Source: JBKBYG01 sp046313435 (GTDB taxonomy: Bacteria; Pseudomonadota; Alphaproteobacteria; Rickettsiales; Arcanibacteraceae). From it: a stretch of 64,000 nt of DNA. Below the pieces are notes generated by a model that saw only the letters and a program-made list of their open reading frames with translations, made no database searches and was not told the DNA's origin. Shown piece by piece: positions 17,517-26,090 of the stretch (its first letter is position 1; each line of letters opens with the position of its first letter). Position numbers and translations under genes: made by a program. The stretch is from the NCBI GenBank assembly GCA_046313435.1, contig JBKBYG010000003.1:1-64000 (forward strand), in the 5' to 3' direction.

Positions 17517-18026
17517 TTAACTATCCACTGACTCTCTTTTATTCTTTACAGCTGAAATTTTTGCAAGCAAAGATTCAATAGCTGCTTTCTTTGGCTCCTC
17601 CCGCTTCGGAGAAGAATTATTACCTATTGGGGTTGCAACAGGCGCATGATGATGATCTCTAGTTGATGGAAAATCATAATTATTTCTATTCACATTTTCA
17701 TATTTTCTGGCAGTACTAATTGATTCCTCAAGTTTATCAGCTAATACACTTGCTCTATCACTCATAAATGCCAAATCATCCGTTAGTATTTTAATTTGAT
17801 CTAGTTTAGTTCCTAAGCTACCTGAACTAATTAATGTAAGATTTTTCAATTCTTCAATGCTTGCTTCTGCTCTTAAGATAGTTTCATCAAGAACTTTAAT
17901 TAACTTAAAAAACTCACCCTTATTATTCTTGAAATCCATGAATTTTTTATTAAGACGCCATGAATAAGTTATACTTATAATCAGCATAATAGACATTACC
18001 CAATCTAAAATTATTGCAATTTTCAT
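17517..18026 (-). CDS. DUF6468-type flagellar operon protein
   Basis: The 169-residue protein has one N-terminal membrane helix (about residues 5-22) followed by a coiled coil (about 30-105) with the blocks LDETILRAEASIEELK and LTDDLAFMSDRAS. Proteins of this shape (recalled as DUF6468) sit between fliM and motE in many alphaproteobacterial flagellar clusters; their function is not known. The polar tail is rich in His, Pro and Lys. Its start overlaps the fliM end by four bases, showing tight coupling. The role is inferred from position and family only. Confidence 0.75.
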   Translation of the reverse strand: MKIAIILDWVMSIMLIISITYSWRLNKKFMDFKNNKGEFFKLIKVLDETILRAEASIEELKNLTLISSGSLGTKLDQIKILTDDLAFMSDRASVLADKLEESISTARKYENVNRNNYDFPSTRDHHHAPVATPIGNNSSPKREEPKKAAIESLLAKISAVKNKRESVDS

Positions 18027-19165
18027 TCAGTATCATCCTCATTTGATTTTAAATTTAAATTATCATTTATACTTACAGCTATTTTATTACCCAGTTTCCC
18101 TAATTTACCCGAAAACATTTTAATACCTGAAGAATATAATATTATATCATCTTCTGGGCTTACATCCATAAGTATAGTACTGCCAACCTTTAAACTCATT
18201 ACTTCACCCATTATAGTTTTTTTATGGGTAAGAATCGCCTCCATTTCAATAGAAGTATTAACTATTTCTGTCTGTAAATGTGATTCCCATTCTGAATCTT
18301 TACCAAATTTTTCACCAACAAATACTTGCAATAACTGATCTCTTATTGGCTCTAAGGTCGCATAAGGAAAAAGTATTTCAATTTTTCCACCTTTATCTTC
18401 CATTTCAACTCTAAGCTGCAATAAAATAGCAGCATCACCTGGCCTTGCAATTGTTGCAAATCTTGGATTAGTTTCTATACGTTCAAATAAAAATGTTGCT
18501 GGACTTAAAGGGTCAAATGACGCACCTAAATCGGTTAGTATTATTTCTGATAACTGCTTAACAATTCCCTGTTCAATTGTAGTATAGGGCCTACCCTCAA
18601 ACTTTATAGGTTGATTCGCTTTTCTCCCTCCAAACAATATGTCTACTAGAGAATAAATAAGATGTCCATCCGCATTAATTAAGCCAAAATTTTCCCATTC
18701 AATTGCCTTAAATACTGTAACCAACGCGGGCATAGGGATCGAATTTATATAGCTCCCAAATCTTAAAGAAGATATAGATCTTATATCAATATCTACTGTA
18801 TCTGCAGTATAGTTCCTTAAACTCGTTGACAAAATACGTACAAGCCTATCAAAAACTATTTCTAACATTGGTAAGCGCTCATAGGACTGCAATGCTTTAT
18901 CTAGCATTGCTCTTATACCGCTATTATTTTTATCTCCTTCTTTTGGAGCGCTAAAACCTAATAAACTATCAATTTCCTCCTGACTTAATACTTTAGCAGT
19001 GGGTGTAGGTTGTGTAGAATTCTGTGTTGCACCTTCCTCAGTATTATTTTTTTGACCTTCACTTGAATCAGTTGGAGTAGCGGGGGCCTTATTTTCCTCC
19101 GCAAGCATTTTTTCCCATTCTGATAAGGCTAGTTCATCATTCACTTGGTTCTCTTGTTCTGCCAT
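18023..19165 (-). CDS. fliM: Flagellar motor switch protein FliM
   Basis: FliM forms the rotor C-ring and binds phosphorylated CheY. The 380-residue protein has the EIDSLLGF switch-binding motif at residues 64-71 after an unusually long acidic N-terminal extension of about 60 residues. The CheC-like middle domain (about 90-275) and a SpoA-type C-terminal domain (about 300-370) follow. Family blocks include SLRFGSYINSIPMP and DILFGGRKANQ. It lies between fliL (19 bases upstream) and the DUF6468-type gene, the classic alphaproteobacterial order. With cheY nearby, a working switch is implied. Confidence 0.94.
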   Translation of the reverse strand: MAEQENQVNDELALSEWEKMLAEENKAPATPTDSSEGQKNNTEEGATQNSTQPTPTAKVLSQEEIDSLLGFSAPKEGDKNNSGIRAMLDKALQSYERLPMLEIVFDRLVRILSTSLRNYTADTVDIDIRSISSLRFGSYINSIPMPALVTVFKAIEWENFGLINADGHLIYSLVDILFGGRKANQPIKFEGRPYTTIEQGIVKQLSEIILTDLGASFDPLSPATFLFERIETNPRFATIARPGDAAILLQLRVEMEDKGGKIEILFPYATLEPIRDQLLQVFVGEKFGKDSEWESHLQTEIVNTSIEMEAILTHKKTIMGEVMSLKVGSTILMDVSPEDDIILYSSGIKMFSGKLGKLGNKIAVSINDNLNLKSNEDDTE

Positions 19166-19184
19166 AAATCTTATTAATCAATAA

Positions 19185-19730
19185 TTATTGAACTAAAAAT
19201 TCCTTAAATAGAATATCTGTAATTTGCTCTGGAAACATAACCTTGTTTATTCTTAGTAATAATTCTTCTCGAAGTCTGTATATTCCTGCCGAGCCCTCTA
19301 AATCATCGGCTTTAATCTCTCGCAAATAGGTTTGAAATGTATCTTGTATAAGAGGCATTTTCGCTTGAATTTTTTTTACTACTTCTTGATTAGGTAATTG
19401 TAAAGTTACTTCCATTTTTAAAAAGCTTGGTTGTTTACCCTCACTATCTAAATTTACAATAAATTCATTTAGGTCAAGAAAAACTTCTTCAGCTTTAACT
19501 TCTTTCTTTTGCTCAGTTTCTGTATGTTCGGTTGCAGTTGAAGCAGCTTCTTTACTTTCTTTTTTATGCTTAAAAAAGAAAAAATATGCTCCTATTCCTC
19601 CAACTATTAATAGCAAAACTATAATTATAACAATTATAAGAAACTTTTTTTTACTTTTAAGTGCGGGTTTAGGTTGTCCTTCTGCTGGGACTTCGTCGGG
19701 ATTAGGAGTTTCAGTTGCTTCTTCTACCAT
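19185..19730 (-). CDS. fliL: Flagellar basal body-associated protein FliL
   Basis: FliL is a single-span inner membrane protein that supports stator function around the flagellar motor. The 181-residue protein has a cytoplasmic Pro-rich N-terminus, a basic patch (KSKKK), a strong hydrophobic span at about 30-52, and a periplasmic FliL domain with the blocks LDLNEFIVNL and PFLKMEVTL-like sequence (here SFLKMEVTLQL). It ends with DILFKEFLVQ, typical of the family. It is the first gene of this flagellar block. Confidence 0.92.
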   Translation of the reverse strand: MVEEATETPNPDEVPAEGQPKPALKSKKKFLIIVIIIVLLLIVGGIGAYFFFFKHKKESKEAASTATEHTETEQKKEVKAEEVFLDLNEFIVNLDSEGKQPSFLKMEVTLQLPNQEVVKKIQAKMPLIQDTFQTYLREIKADDLEGSAGIYRLREELLLRINKVMFPEQITDILFKEFLVQ

Positions 19731-19740
19731 AAATTACCAT

Positions 19741-20029
19741 TTATTATTATATTCTAACTATACCATTTTTAATTTTATAAAACAAATTAGTTAATTTTCT
19801 ATTGAAATTACCAGGGAAAATTCAAACTAGGTAAATTTTGCCTAGCTTCATTGATTAAAGATTAAAAATATTTTATAATTTAAAATTATAAAGTTTAATA
19901 ATAAAATATTAACATCTTATAATACTAATTTGAAACTGACTATGCTAAATAAATACATTTTACTAAATTATATTGTTAATATAGTTTATCTGTGGCATCT
20001 TTCTGATGCATTTTGTTTAGCGCATTAAG
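19741..20029. other. Intergenic stretch upstream of fliL
   Basis: About 290 AT-rich bases lie between fliL and the open frame that ends at 20030. The fliL operon promoter must be here or further upstream. I see no clear -35/-10 pair, no RNA gene and no repeat. Confidence 0.5.
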
Positions 20030-20227
20030 CTAAAAGAGTCCATGTTTAGACATCTTTCTCCTCAAGTCTAGATTCAGAAAATAACAATCTTTTGAATAAG
20101 CTCCTTTTTCTACTAAACTCTCTTTTAAATTCAATCTCTTTTTGCCATTTAACTGATTATAAATTAAGTTTTCTTGATTGGAAATAAGTTTGAGCAGATC
20201 TTCTTTAATTAGAATAACTCTATATCG
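20030..20227 (-). pseudogene. Open 65-codon frame after the soluble MCP gene, possible gene remnant
   Basis: Directly after the MCP stop, in another frame, the minus strand is free of stops from 20227 to the TAG at 20032-20030. The translation looks protein-like (blocks LVEKGAYSKDCYF and LNLDLRRKMSKHG) but no ATG occurs before the last few codons; only ATT, CTG or TTG could start it. It may be the tail of a lost gene or a short gene with a rare start. I do not recognise it. It lies at the end of the chemotaxis operon, so it could be a degraded member of it. Confidence 0.3.
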
Positions 20228-21279
20228 CTAGTACTATCACTTATATTTTGAAATCTTTCCTTATCTTTTATATATGAATGGCTATTTAATATATCTAATA
20301 AATATTGCTTAACTTCACTTAACTTTAGTTCACTAAGAATTGACTCAACCATTTCTGAATTAATGATCTTATCATTTTCAACTTCAATAAGTTTATTTAA
20401 AGGTTCTGAAATGAATGAAAGCATACTAAGAATTGATTCTAAGTTTTGATTTAATCTATCCTGGAATTGAAGATCAACTACCATTTCAGATATTTTGTTT
20501 GCATTATCTTCTGCAGAATTTGCAGCATCTTGTAAAATTATTGAGGACTCTTCATTTTGTTTAACTATATTTTCAGTTAATTCTGAAATTTTTTCCTTAA
20601 TGGTAAGATTAGAACTCATATCAACTGTTGCGACTTCTTTTATTAAACTATAACTTTCTTTTACATTGGCACATATGCTACCAATCTTAGTTTGCATTTC
20701 TGAAGATAAAATAGCAATTTCTTTTGATAATTCTTTTACTTCATTTGCAACAACTCCAAATCCTTTGCCATTCTCAGCGGCTCTTGCAGCTTCAATATTT
20801 GCATTTAATGCAAGAAGATTTGTCTGTTTTGTTATTCTTTGTATATTTTGAATAAACCCTTCAACATCTTTTAAGCTTCTCATAGATTCTTCAAGGCTGT
20901 GCACCATACTTATTGCAAGCTTAGAAACTTCTAATACCTTATCTATAGACTCAACCAGAGTTTGATCTACCCATTTTAAAGAGTCCGTAAGCTTTTGTTG
21001 TTCTCCTTTAATCGTCACTAGGTCCACTAAACTAACAACTTGTTTAACAGCTTCACTTTGCTTATGAGTACTTTCTGCAATTTCCTTAAATTTATTGCTT
21101 AATTGAGTAGTTGATTGTTCAGTAAAATCCATAAGCTCAGGAAATCTTTTGCTTATTAATTCATTAATAGAAATTTGCATCAAAATAGTTGATATTAGTT
21201 CTTGTTTATTAGAGGCAGCATTGTTTTTTGAATTATCAATCTCATATTCCAAATTTGAATTCTCAGTAGATTCATTCAT
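20209..21279 (-). CDS. Soluble methyl-accepting chemotaxis-type protein
   Basis: The 356-residue protein has an MCP signalling hairpin tip, TNLLALNANIEAARAAENGKGF, flanked by long helices, but no membrane segment and no recognised sensor domain. Cytoplasmic receptors of this kind join the arrays through CheA and CheW and sense internal cues. It ends in DIELF, a type of acidic-aromatic tail seen on chemotaxis proteins. It is the last gene of the operon, 15 bases after cheB. The N-terminal 100 residues are helical and may hold the sensing part. Confidence 0.88.
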   Translation of the reverse strand: MNESTENSNLEYEIDNSKNNAASNKQELISTILMQISINELISKRFPELMDFTEQSTTQLSNKFKEIAESTHKQSEAVKQVVSLVDLVTIKGEQQKLTDSLKWVDQTLVESIDKVLEVSKLAISMVHSLEESMRSLKDVEGFIQNIQRITKQTNLLALNANIEAARAAENGKGFGVVANEVKELSKEIAILSSEMQTKIGSICANVKESYSLIKEVATVDMSSNLTIKEKISELTENIVKQNEESSIILQDAANSAEDNANKISEMVVDLQFQDRLNQNLESILSMLSFISEPLNKLIEVENDKIINSEMVESILSELKLSEVKQYLLDILNSHSYIKDKERFQNISDSTSDIELF

Positions 21280-21294
21280 TTTAACCTCTATAAT

Positions 21295-22341
21295 TTAACT
21301 TAAACATGCATTTAATATGCCATTAGCAATATTTTCTAAAGGCAATTCAATATTTACAGCATTTTTTTCTTTTGCAATTTTTGGCATCCCATACACTACG
21401 CAAGTTTGTTCATTTTGCCCAATATTATAAGATCCATTTTCTCTCATGGCTAGTAACCCTTCAGCGCCGTCTCTTCCCATTCCTGTTAAAATAACACCTA
21501 CAGCATTTTTGCCTACTGTCTTTGCAACTGAACTAAATAATACATCAACTGAAGGCCTATGTCCTGAAACTATAGGAGAATCAATAATTTTACAGATATA
21601 TCTTCCACTAAATTTTGCTACTTCTAAATGGAAATTACCAGGTGCTATATATATATTGCCACTCAAAATTGGTTGATTATGTTTAGCTTCATGAACTTGA
21701 ACTTTAGCTATACTATCAAGTCTTTTAGCAAAGGATAAAGTAAATTTTTCTGGCATATGTTGAGTTATAACAATAGGAGGTGAATTAGCAGGTAATTCAC
21801 TAATAATTTCTCTTAATGCTTCCACTCCCCCTGTAGAAGCACCAATAGCAATAATTTTATTTGCAGTTTTAAATGATGGTACAAACTCTTTAATTGATTT
21901 TATTTTTACTGAAGGAAAATTATTTTTAATTCTTGCTTTTGCTGCAATCTTTACCTTTTCAATCAGTTCTTCTTTAACACTATATATATTTGCCTCATTT
22001 TCTGATCCAACTGGTTTGCTTATAAAATCTATGGCTCCCATTTCCAGTGCTTTTAAAGTTTCTTGAGCATTCTTTTGCGTCAAAGTAGAAACCATTACTA
22101 CTGGCATTGGTCTTAGAGTCATGATTTTATGTAAAAAAGATAGCCCATCCATGTTTGGCATTTCTATATCTAAAGTAACTACATCGGGGTTTAGACTTTT
22201 TATTTTTTCACGTGCTTCATACGGATCTTTTGCGGTTCCAATAACTTTGATTTCATTATCAGAACTTAGGAAATTAGTAAATAATTGCCTAATAAACGCA
22301 GAATCATCGACAATCAAAACTTGAATTTTTTTTAACATCAT
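21295..22341 (-). CDS. cheB: Chemotaxis protein-glutamate methylesterase CheB
   Basis: CheB removes methyl groups from receptors when phosphorylated by CheA, resetting sensitivity. The N-terminal receiver domain has the phospho-acceptor in VVTLDIEMPNMDG. The C-terminal esterase has the catalytic triad blocks GASTGG (Ser), TQHMP (His) and GMGRDGAEG (Asp). The frame extends to a TTG at 22359, but AGGAAA just before the ATGs at 22341 and 22338 makes these the likely starts; the first is used here, giving about 348 residues and a four-base gap after cheD. All active residues are intact. Confidence 0.95.
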   Translation of the reverse strand: MMLKKIQVLIVDDSAFIRQLFTNFLSSDNEIKVIGTAKDPYEAREKIKSLNPDVVTLDIEMPNMDGLSFLHKIMTLRPMPVVMVSTLTQKNAQETLKALEMGAIDFISKPVGSENEANIYSVKEELIEKVKIAAKARIKNNFPSVKIKSIKEFVPSFKTANKIIAIGASTGGVEALREIISELPANSPPIVITQHMPEKFTLSFAKRLDSIAKVQVHEAKHNQPILSGNIYIAPGNFHLEVAKFSGRYICKIIDSPIVSGHRPSVDVLFSSVAKTVGKNAVGVILTGMGRDGAEGLLAMRENGSYNIGQNEQTCVVYGMPKIAKEKNAVNIELPLENIANGILNACLS

Positions 22342-22345
22342 TTTC

Positions 22346-22945
22346 CTATTTATTACCAAAAAGTTCTATATTACCTTCAATCGGTTTTAAAGAAATGTTT
22401 AAATTATAGAATTGCTCTCTTTTAACTGTATTTTTGGAAAGTTTATTTCCTGCTTTACGTACCATAGCTTGCCCCGTAGTTGGATAATAATGTATTCTTC
22501 GAGCAGATACGCCACCTAAATCTTCAGAAATAATATTTAGTTTCTCATTCTTTAAATACTCTTTTACAAAATTAATATTTTTTGCACCAATCTTGGTACA
22601 ATTTTTAATTAATTCTGCACCCCCAAATAGCTTAACTTCAAGAAAAGATTTTTTAGCCCCTTTTTCTAGCAATTGATTAATTAAAATTTCCATTGAATAG
22701 CTACCATATCTAAGTGCAGTTAAATCATCATCATTTAGCTCGCAGCTATTTTCAATATATGGTAATAAAAAATGGTTCATTCCACCAATTTTTAATACCG
22801 GGTCTCTTATACAAGCCGAAATGCATGATCCTAAAATAGTTACAATCATTTCATTTTCATTTCTTGCAATATAACAATCCCCTGAAATTAATTCGGTAAT
22901 TGTTAGACCAGTTTTTTTGTCAAGATATCTTTTATTAAATTTCAC
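22346..22945 (-). CDS. cheD: Chemotaxis receptor deamidase CheD
   Basis: CheD converts receptor glutamines to glutamates. The catalytic Cys is in LGSCISACIRDP and the His in GGMNHFLLP, both as in the family. The frame is open back to a TTG at 22978, inside cheR. A GTG at 22945, one base after the cheR stop and preceded by AAGAAG, is the more likely start and gives about 199 residues. It is packed between cheR and cheB, as in many chemotaxis operons. Confidence 0.92.
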   Translation of the reverse strand: MKFNKRYLDKKTGLTITELISGDCYIARNENEMIVTILGSCISACIRDPVLKIGGMNHFLLPYIENSCELNDDDLTALRYGSYSMEILINQLLEKGAKKSFLEVKLFGGAELIKNCTKIGAKNINFVKEYLKNEKLNIISEDLGGVSARRIHYYPTTGQAMVRKAGNKLSKNTVKREQFYNLNISLKPIEGNIELFGNK

Positions 22946-22946
22946 T

Positions 22947-23771
22947 TTAATTCTTCTTTTGATATATTGTTTTACCAACTAAATTATATCTGTCTGAAAC
23001 TTTATATAAATTTTCTGAATGGCCTATATAAATCAATCCATCTTTTACTAGCAAATTTGCATATCTATTAAATAATCCTGCTTGAGTTTCTTTATCAAAA
23101 TATATAACTACATTGCGACAAAAAATTATATCAAATAGTCCTTTCATTGGCCAAGTTTCAAGCAAATTTAATTGTTTAAAATTAATTATTTTCTTTAATT
23201 TATCCGACATTATTAATTTGTCATTTATTTGATCAATATACTTATGAAATTCTTTTGGTATATTTTGAATTTCATTTGCTGCATATTTTCCTTCATATGC
23301 GTTAGCAAGTACGTTAGTGTCAATATCAGTTGCAAGTATTTTAATGTCATGCTGCTCAATATTAGGTAAAATACTATTTATAATCATAGCAATAGTATAC
23401 GCTTCTTGACCTGTTGAACATCCCGCAGACCAAATACGAAATCTTATTTTTCGAGACTTATTTGAAAAGAAATTTTGTATATAGTTTTTTAAATGGTCGA
23501 AATGATGTTTTTCTCTGAAAAAATTAGTTAGATTTGTGGTAACAGCATTGATAAGATTAGTTACTTCACTATCAGGATTTTCTATTAAAAAATCACAATA
23601 ATCTTTAAATCTAGTATAACCAAGTGCTCTGAGCCGCCTAGCTACTCTGGAATAAATCATATTTTTCTTGCGGTCAGATATGACTATTCCAGTTTTACTA
23701 TTTACAAATTCAGCAATGAATTCGAAATCTTTATCTTTAAATTCAAATTCTCTTATATATTCTTGCTGCAT
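22947..23771 (-). CDS. cheR: Chemotaxis receptor methyltransferase CheR
   Basis: CheR methylates receptor glutamates with S-adenosylmethionine. The 274-residue protein has the small N-terminal helical domain (to about residue 80), the SAM-binding block WSAGCSTGQEAYTIAM and the motif CRNVVIYFD. Length and motifs are those of a complete CheR. It lies 29 bases after the MCP gene whose C-terminus carries a CheR-docking-like pentapeptide, and just before cheD. Confidence 0.95.
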   Translation of the reverse strand: MQQEYIREFEFKDKDFEFIAEFVNSKTGIVISDRKKNMIYSRVARRLRALGYTRFKDYCDFLIENPDSEVTNLINAVTTNLTNFFREKHHFDHLKNYIQNFFSNKSRKIRFRIWSAGCSTGQEAYTIAMIINSILPNIEQHDIKILATDIDTNVLANAYEGKYAANEIQNIPKEFHKYIDQINDKLIMSDKLKKIINFKQLNLLETWPMKGLFDIIFCRNVVIYFDKETQAGLFNRYANLLVKDGLIYIGHSENLYKVSDRYNLVGKTIYQKKN

Positions 23772-23800
23772 TTGCCTATCTCAATCAATAATATTTTTAA

Positions 23801-25531
23801 TTAAAACTCAGACCATTCTTCATCATAATTTTTTTGCAAATTATTGTCTTTTGTCTTAGATTTTTCTTTAGAAATACTATCTTTTTTAGTCTGCTTTTTT
23901 AATTTAGTTTGAGTTGATGAAACTTTAGCATTAAAATGTTTATTTTCTAAGTTTTGCACTGATACATTATCGAAATGATTTTCATCAGATACTTTAAAGA
24001 ATTTCATCATTTCTGATAGTTCAGAGGCTTGATTCACTAAAGACTGAGCTGCTGCAGTATTCTCCTCTACTAATGCTGCATTTTGTTGAGTAACTTCATC
24101 CATTTGTGTAATAGCACCATTTATTTCTTCTATACCTGTTGTTTGTTCAACACTTGCAGTCGCAATATGAGCAATAATGTCAGCCACTTGTTTAACAGAA
24201 GATACAATTTCTTTTAAAGTTCCACCCGCTTCATTAACTAATTCTGCACCTGATTTAACTTGAGCAGCCGATTCATTAATTAATGATTTGATTTCTTTTG
24301 AAGCCGAAGCTGAACGTCCTGCAAGCGTACGAACTTCACTTGCAACTACTGCGAAGCCTTTACCAGCATCCCCTGCTCTTGCTGCTTCAACCGCTGCATT
24401 TAATGCAAGTAGATTAGTTTGGAAAGCAATTTCGTCAATTACACTAATAATATCAGAAATTTTTTGAGAAGATTTTTCTATATTAGACATTGCAACTACT
24501 GCGTCTTCTACAACTTTTCCACCTTTTTCTGCTATTTCCTTAGCGTTAGATGATAGCTTATTAGCATTATTAGAATTTTCTGAGTTTTTCTTAACTGTAC
24601 CTGTTATTTCTTCCATTGAAGCTGCTGTTTCTTCAAGGCTTGAAGCTTGCTCTTCAGTGCGTGATGAAAGATCGATACTTCCTGCAGAGATTTCACTTGA
24701 AGCTGAATTTACTGAATCTGCAGAAGATTTGATTTTAACAACAGTATCCCTAATTTTTCTAACATTTACATTAAGGGCTCTAATCATTTCACCAATTTCA
24801 TCTTTTTTATCAGCACCTTCAATATCTTTACTATAATCACCTTCTGACAACTTCCCTATTGCTAATGACAATTGCTTTAATGGTGAAGTAATACTAATTA
24901 TAATTAATATTATAAATCCAATTAAACAGATAAATGATATTAAATAAACCGTAGCTAATATAGTGTTAGCTGAATTTAAAACCTTTCCTTGATTTTCATT
25001 TTCTTTATTTAAAACTGGAGTAAGAGAAGTGTCTAAACTAATTAGTTTGGCTTTTAAATTTGCTGTATCTTTAAGAATAGTTTTATATATTTTATCAAAT
25101 TCTTCTTCATTTACGTTACTCTGTAATGCTGGAATTAAATCCTTTTCAATGGATTGAATTAAAGCTTTATTAGATAAATCAGCTTCTTGTATATCGGCCT
25201 CATTTAAGTAAGGGGATTTTAATTCTTTTACCTTAGCTAAGTTATTTGCTAATATTGACATACTACTTGCTATAGAGTTCAAATGACCTTGATCTACTGG
25301 ACTTTTACCCTTATTTATAATTAATTCACTGACATTTAACATTAAATCAAACCGTTTTATACGCATCTCTTTTAGCAGTTCACCTACTTCACTTACTTTC
25401 TCTAACGTAGTATTTGAATTTAGAATATTTGTATTAGTTCTATATGACATAAAACCTAAAAAAGATAATGCAAAAATTGAAATAGCACCTAATGCTATTA
25501 ACTTATTTTTTATTGTTAAATTTAAACTCAT
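23801..25531 (-). CDS. Transmembrane methyl-accepting chemotaxis protein with tether pentapeptide
   Basis: This is a Tsr/Tar-like receptor of 576 residues: a membrane helix (about 13-30), a four-helix-type periplasmic domain (about 35-185), a second helix (about 190-215), HAMP (about 215-270), and a signalling domain with the tip EIAFQTNLLALNAAVEAARA. The C-terminus is a Lys-rich linker ending EEWSEF, which matches the xWxxF pattern of the CheR/CheB-binding pentapeptide (NWETF in E. coli). It lies within the che operon between cheW and cheR, so it is probably the main receptor. The ligand is unknown. AAGGAG precedes the start. Confidence 0.94.
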   Translation of the reverse strand: MSLNLTIKNKLIALGAISIFALSFLGFMSYRTNTNILNSNTTLEKVSEVGELLKEMRIKRFDLMLNVSELIINKGKSPVDQGHLNSIASSMSILANNLAKVKELKSPYLNEADIQEADLSNKALIQSIEKDLIPALQSNVNEEEFDKIYKTILKDTANLKAKLISLDTSLTPVLNKENENQGKVLNSANTILATVYLISFICLIGFIILIIISITSPLKQLSLAIGKLSEGDYSKDIEGADKKDEIGEMIRALNVNVRKIRDTVVKIKSSADSVNSASSEISAGSIDLSSRTEEQASSLEETAASMEEITGTVKKNSENSNNANKLSSNAKEIAEKGGKVVEDAVVAMSNIEKSSQKISDIISVIDEIAFQTNLLALNAAVEAARAGDAGKGFAVVASEVRTLAGRSASASKEIKSLINESAAQVKSGAELVNEAGGTLKEIVSSVKQVADIIAHIATASVEQTTGIEEINGAITQMDEVTQQNAALVEENTAAAQSLVNQASELSEMMKFFKVSDENHFDNVSVQNLENKHFNAKVSSTQTKLKKQTKKDSISKEKSKTKDNNLQKNYDEEWSEF

Positions 25532-25564
25532 TTTTTTCTCCTTGTTTTTTGAAAAAATATTTTC

Positions 25565-26080
25565 TTAACTAGTTGCTTGGATTTCTTTATTGATAATTTC
25601 TTCTCCAAAAAGCTTATTTATATTTAATAGAACAACCATTCTTTCCTTTACCGAAATTAAACCTTCGACGAATTCCTGACTTAAGCTGTTATCTGTATCC
25701 GGCGCTGGCTTTATAGACTCAGAATTAGTATCAAGAATATCTGAAACATTATCTACTAAGATCCCTATTGTTTTTTTGCCCGCAGCAAGTATTACCACTA
25801 CTTTCTTTGGATGTGGTTCGGTAATTCCTCTTCCGAATCTTGCTCGAAGATCGAAAATTGGAATTATTAATCCGCGAAGATTCATCACACCTCTCATATA
25901 TTCAGATGAATTTGGCAATCTTGTTGTCTCTGACCAACCTTTAATTTCCCTTACAGTCATTATATCGACACCGTATTCTTCATCTTCGACAGTAAAAGTT
26001 AGATATTGTAGCATATCTTGATCTTGCTTCGTGCAATCGTTTGTAGACTCTACTAGAGCCGTATTTGGGCTTTCCTGCAT
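25565..26080 (-). CDS. cheW: Chemotaxis adaptor CheW
   Basis: CheW links receptors to the kinase CheA. The 171-residue protein is a single CheW domain with the blocks YGVDIMTVREI, MRGVMNLRGLIIPIFDLR and GILVDNVSDIL. It lies 10 bases after cheA and in front of the operon MCP gene. Confidence 0.95.
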   Translation of the reverse strand: MQESPNTALVESTNDCTKQDQDMLQYLTFTVEDEEYGVDIMTVREIKGWSETTRLPNSSEYMRGVMNLRGLIIPIFDLRARFGRGITEPHPKKVVVILAAGKKTIGILVDNVSDILDTNSESIKPAPDTDNSLSQEFVEGLISVKERMVVLLNINKLFGEEIINKEIQATS

Positions 26081-26090
26081 TTTTAACTCC

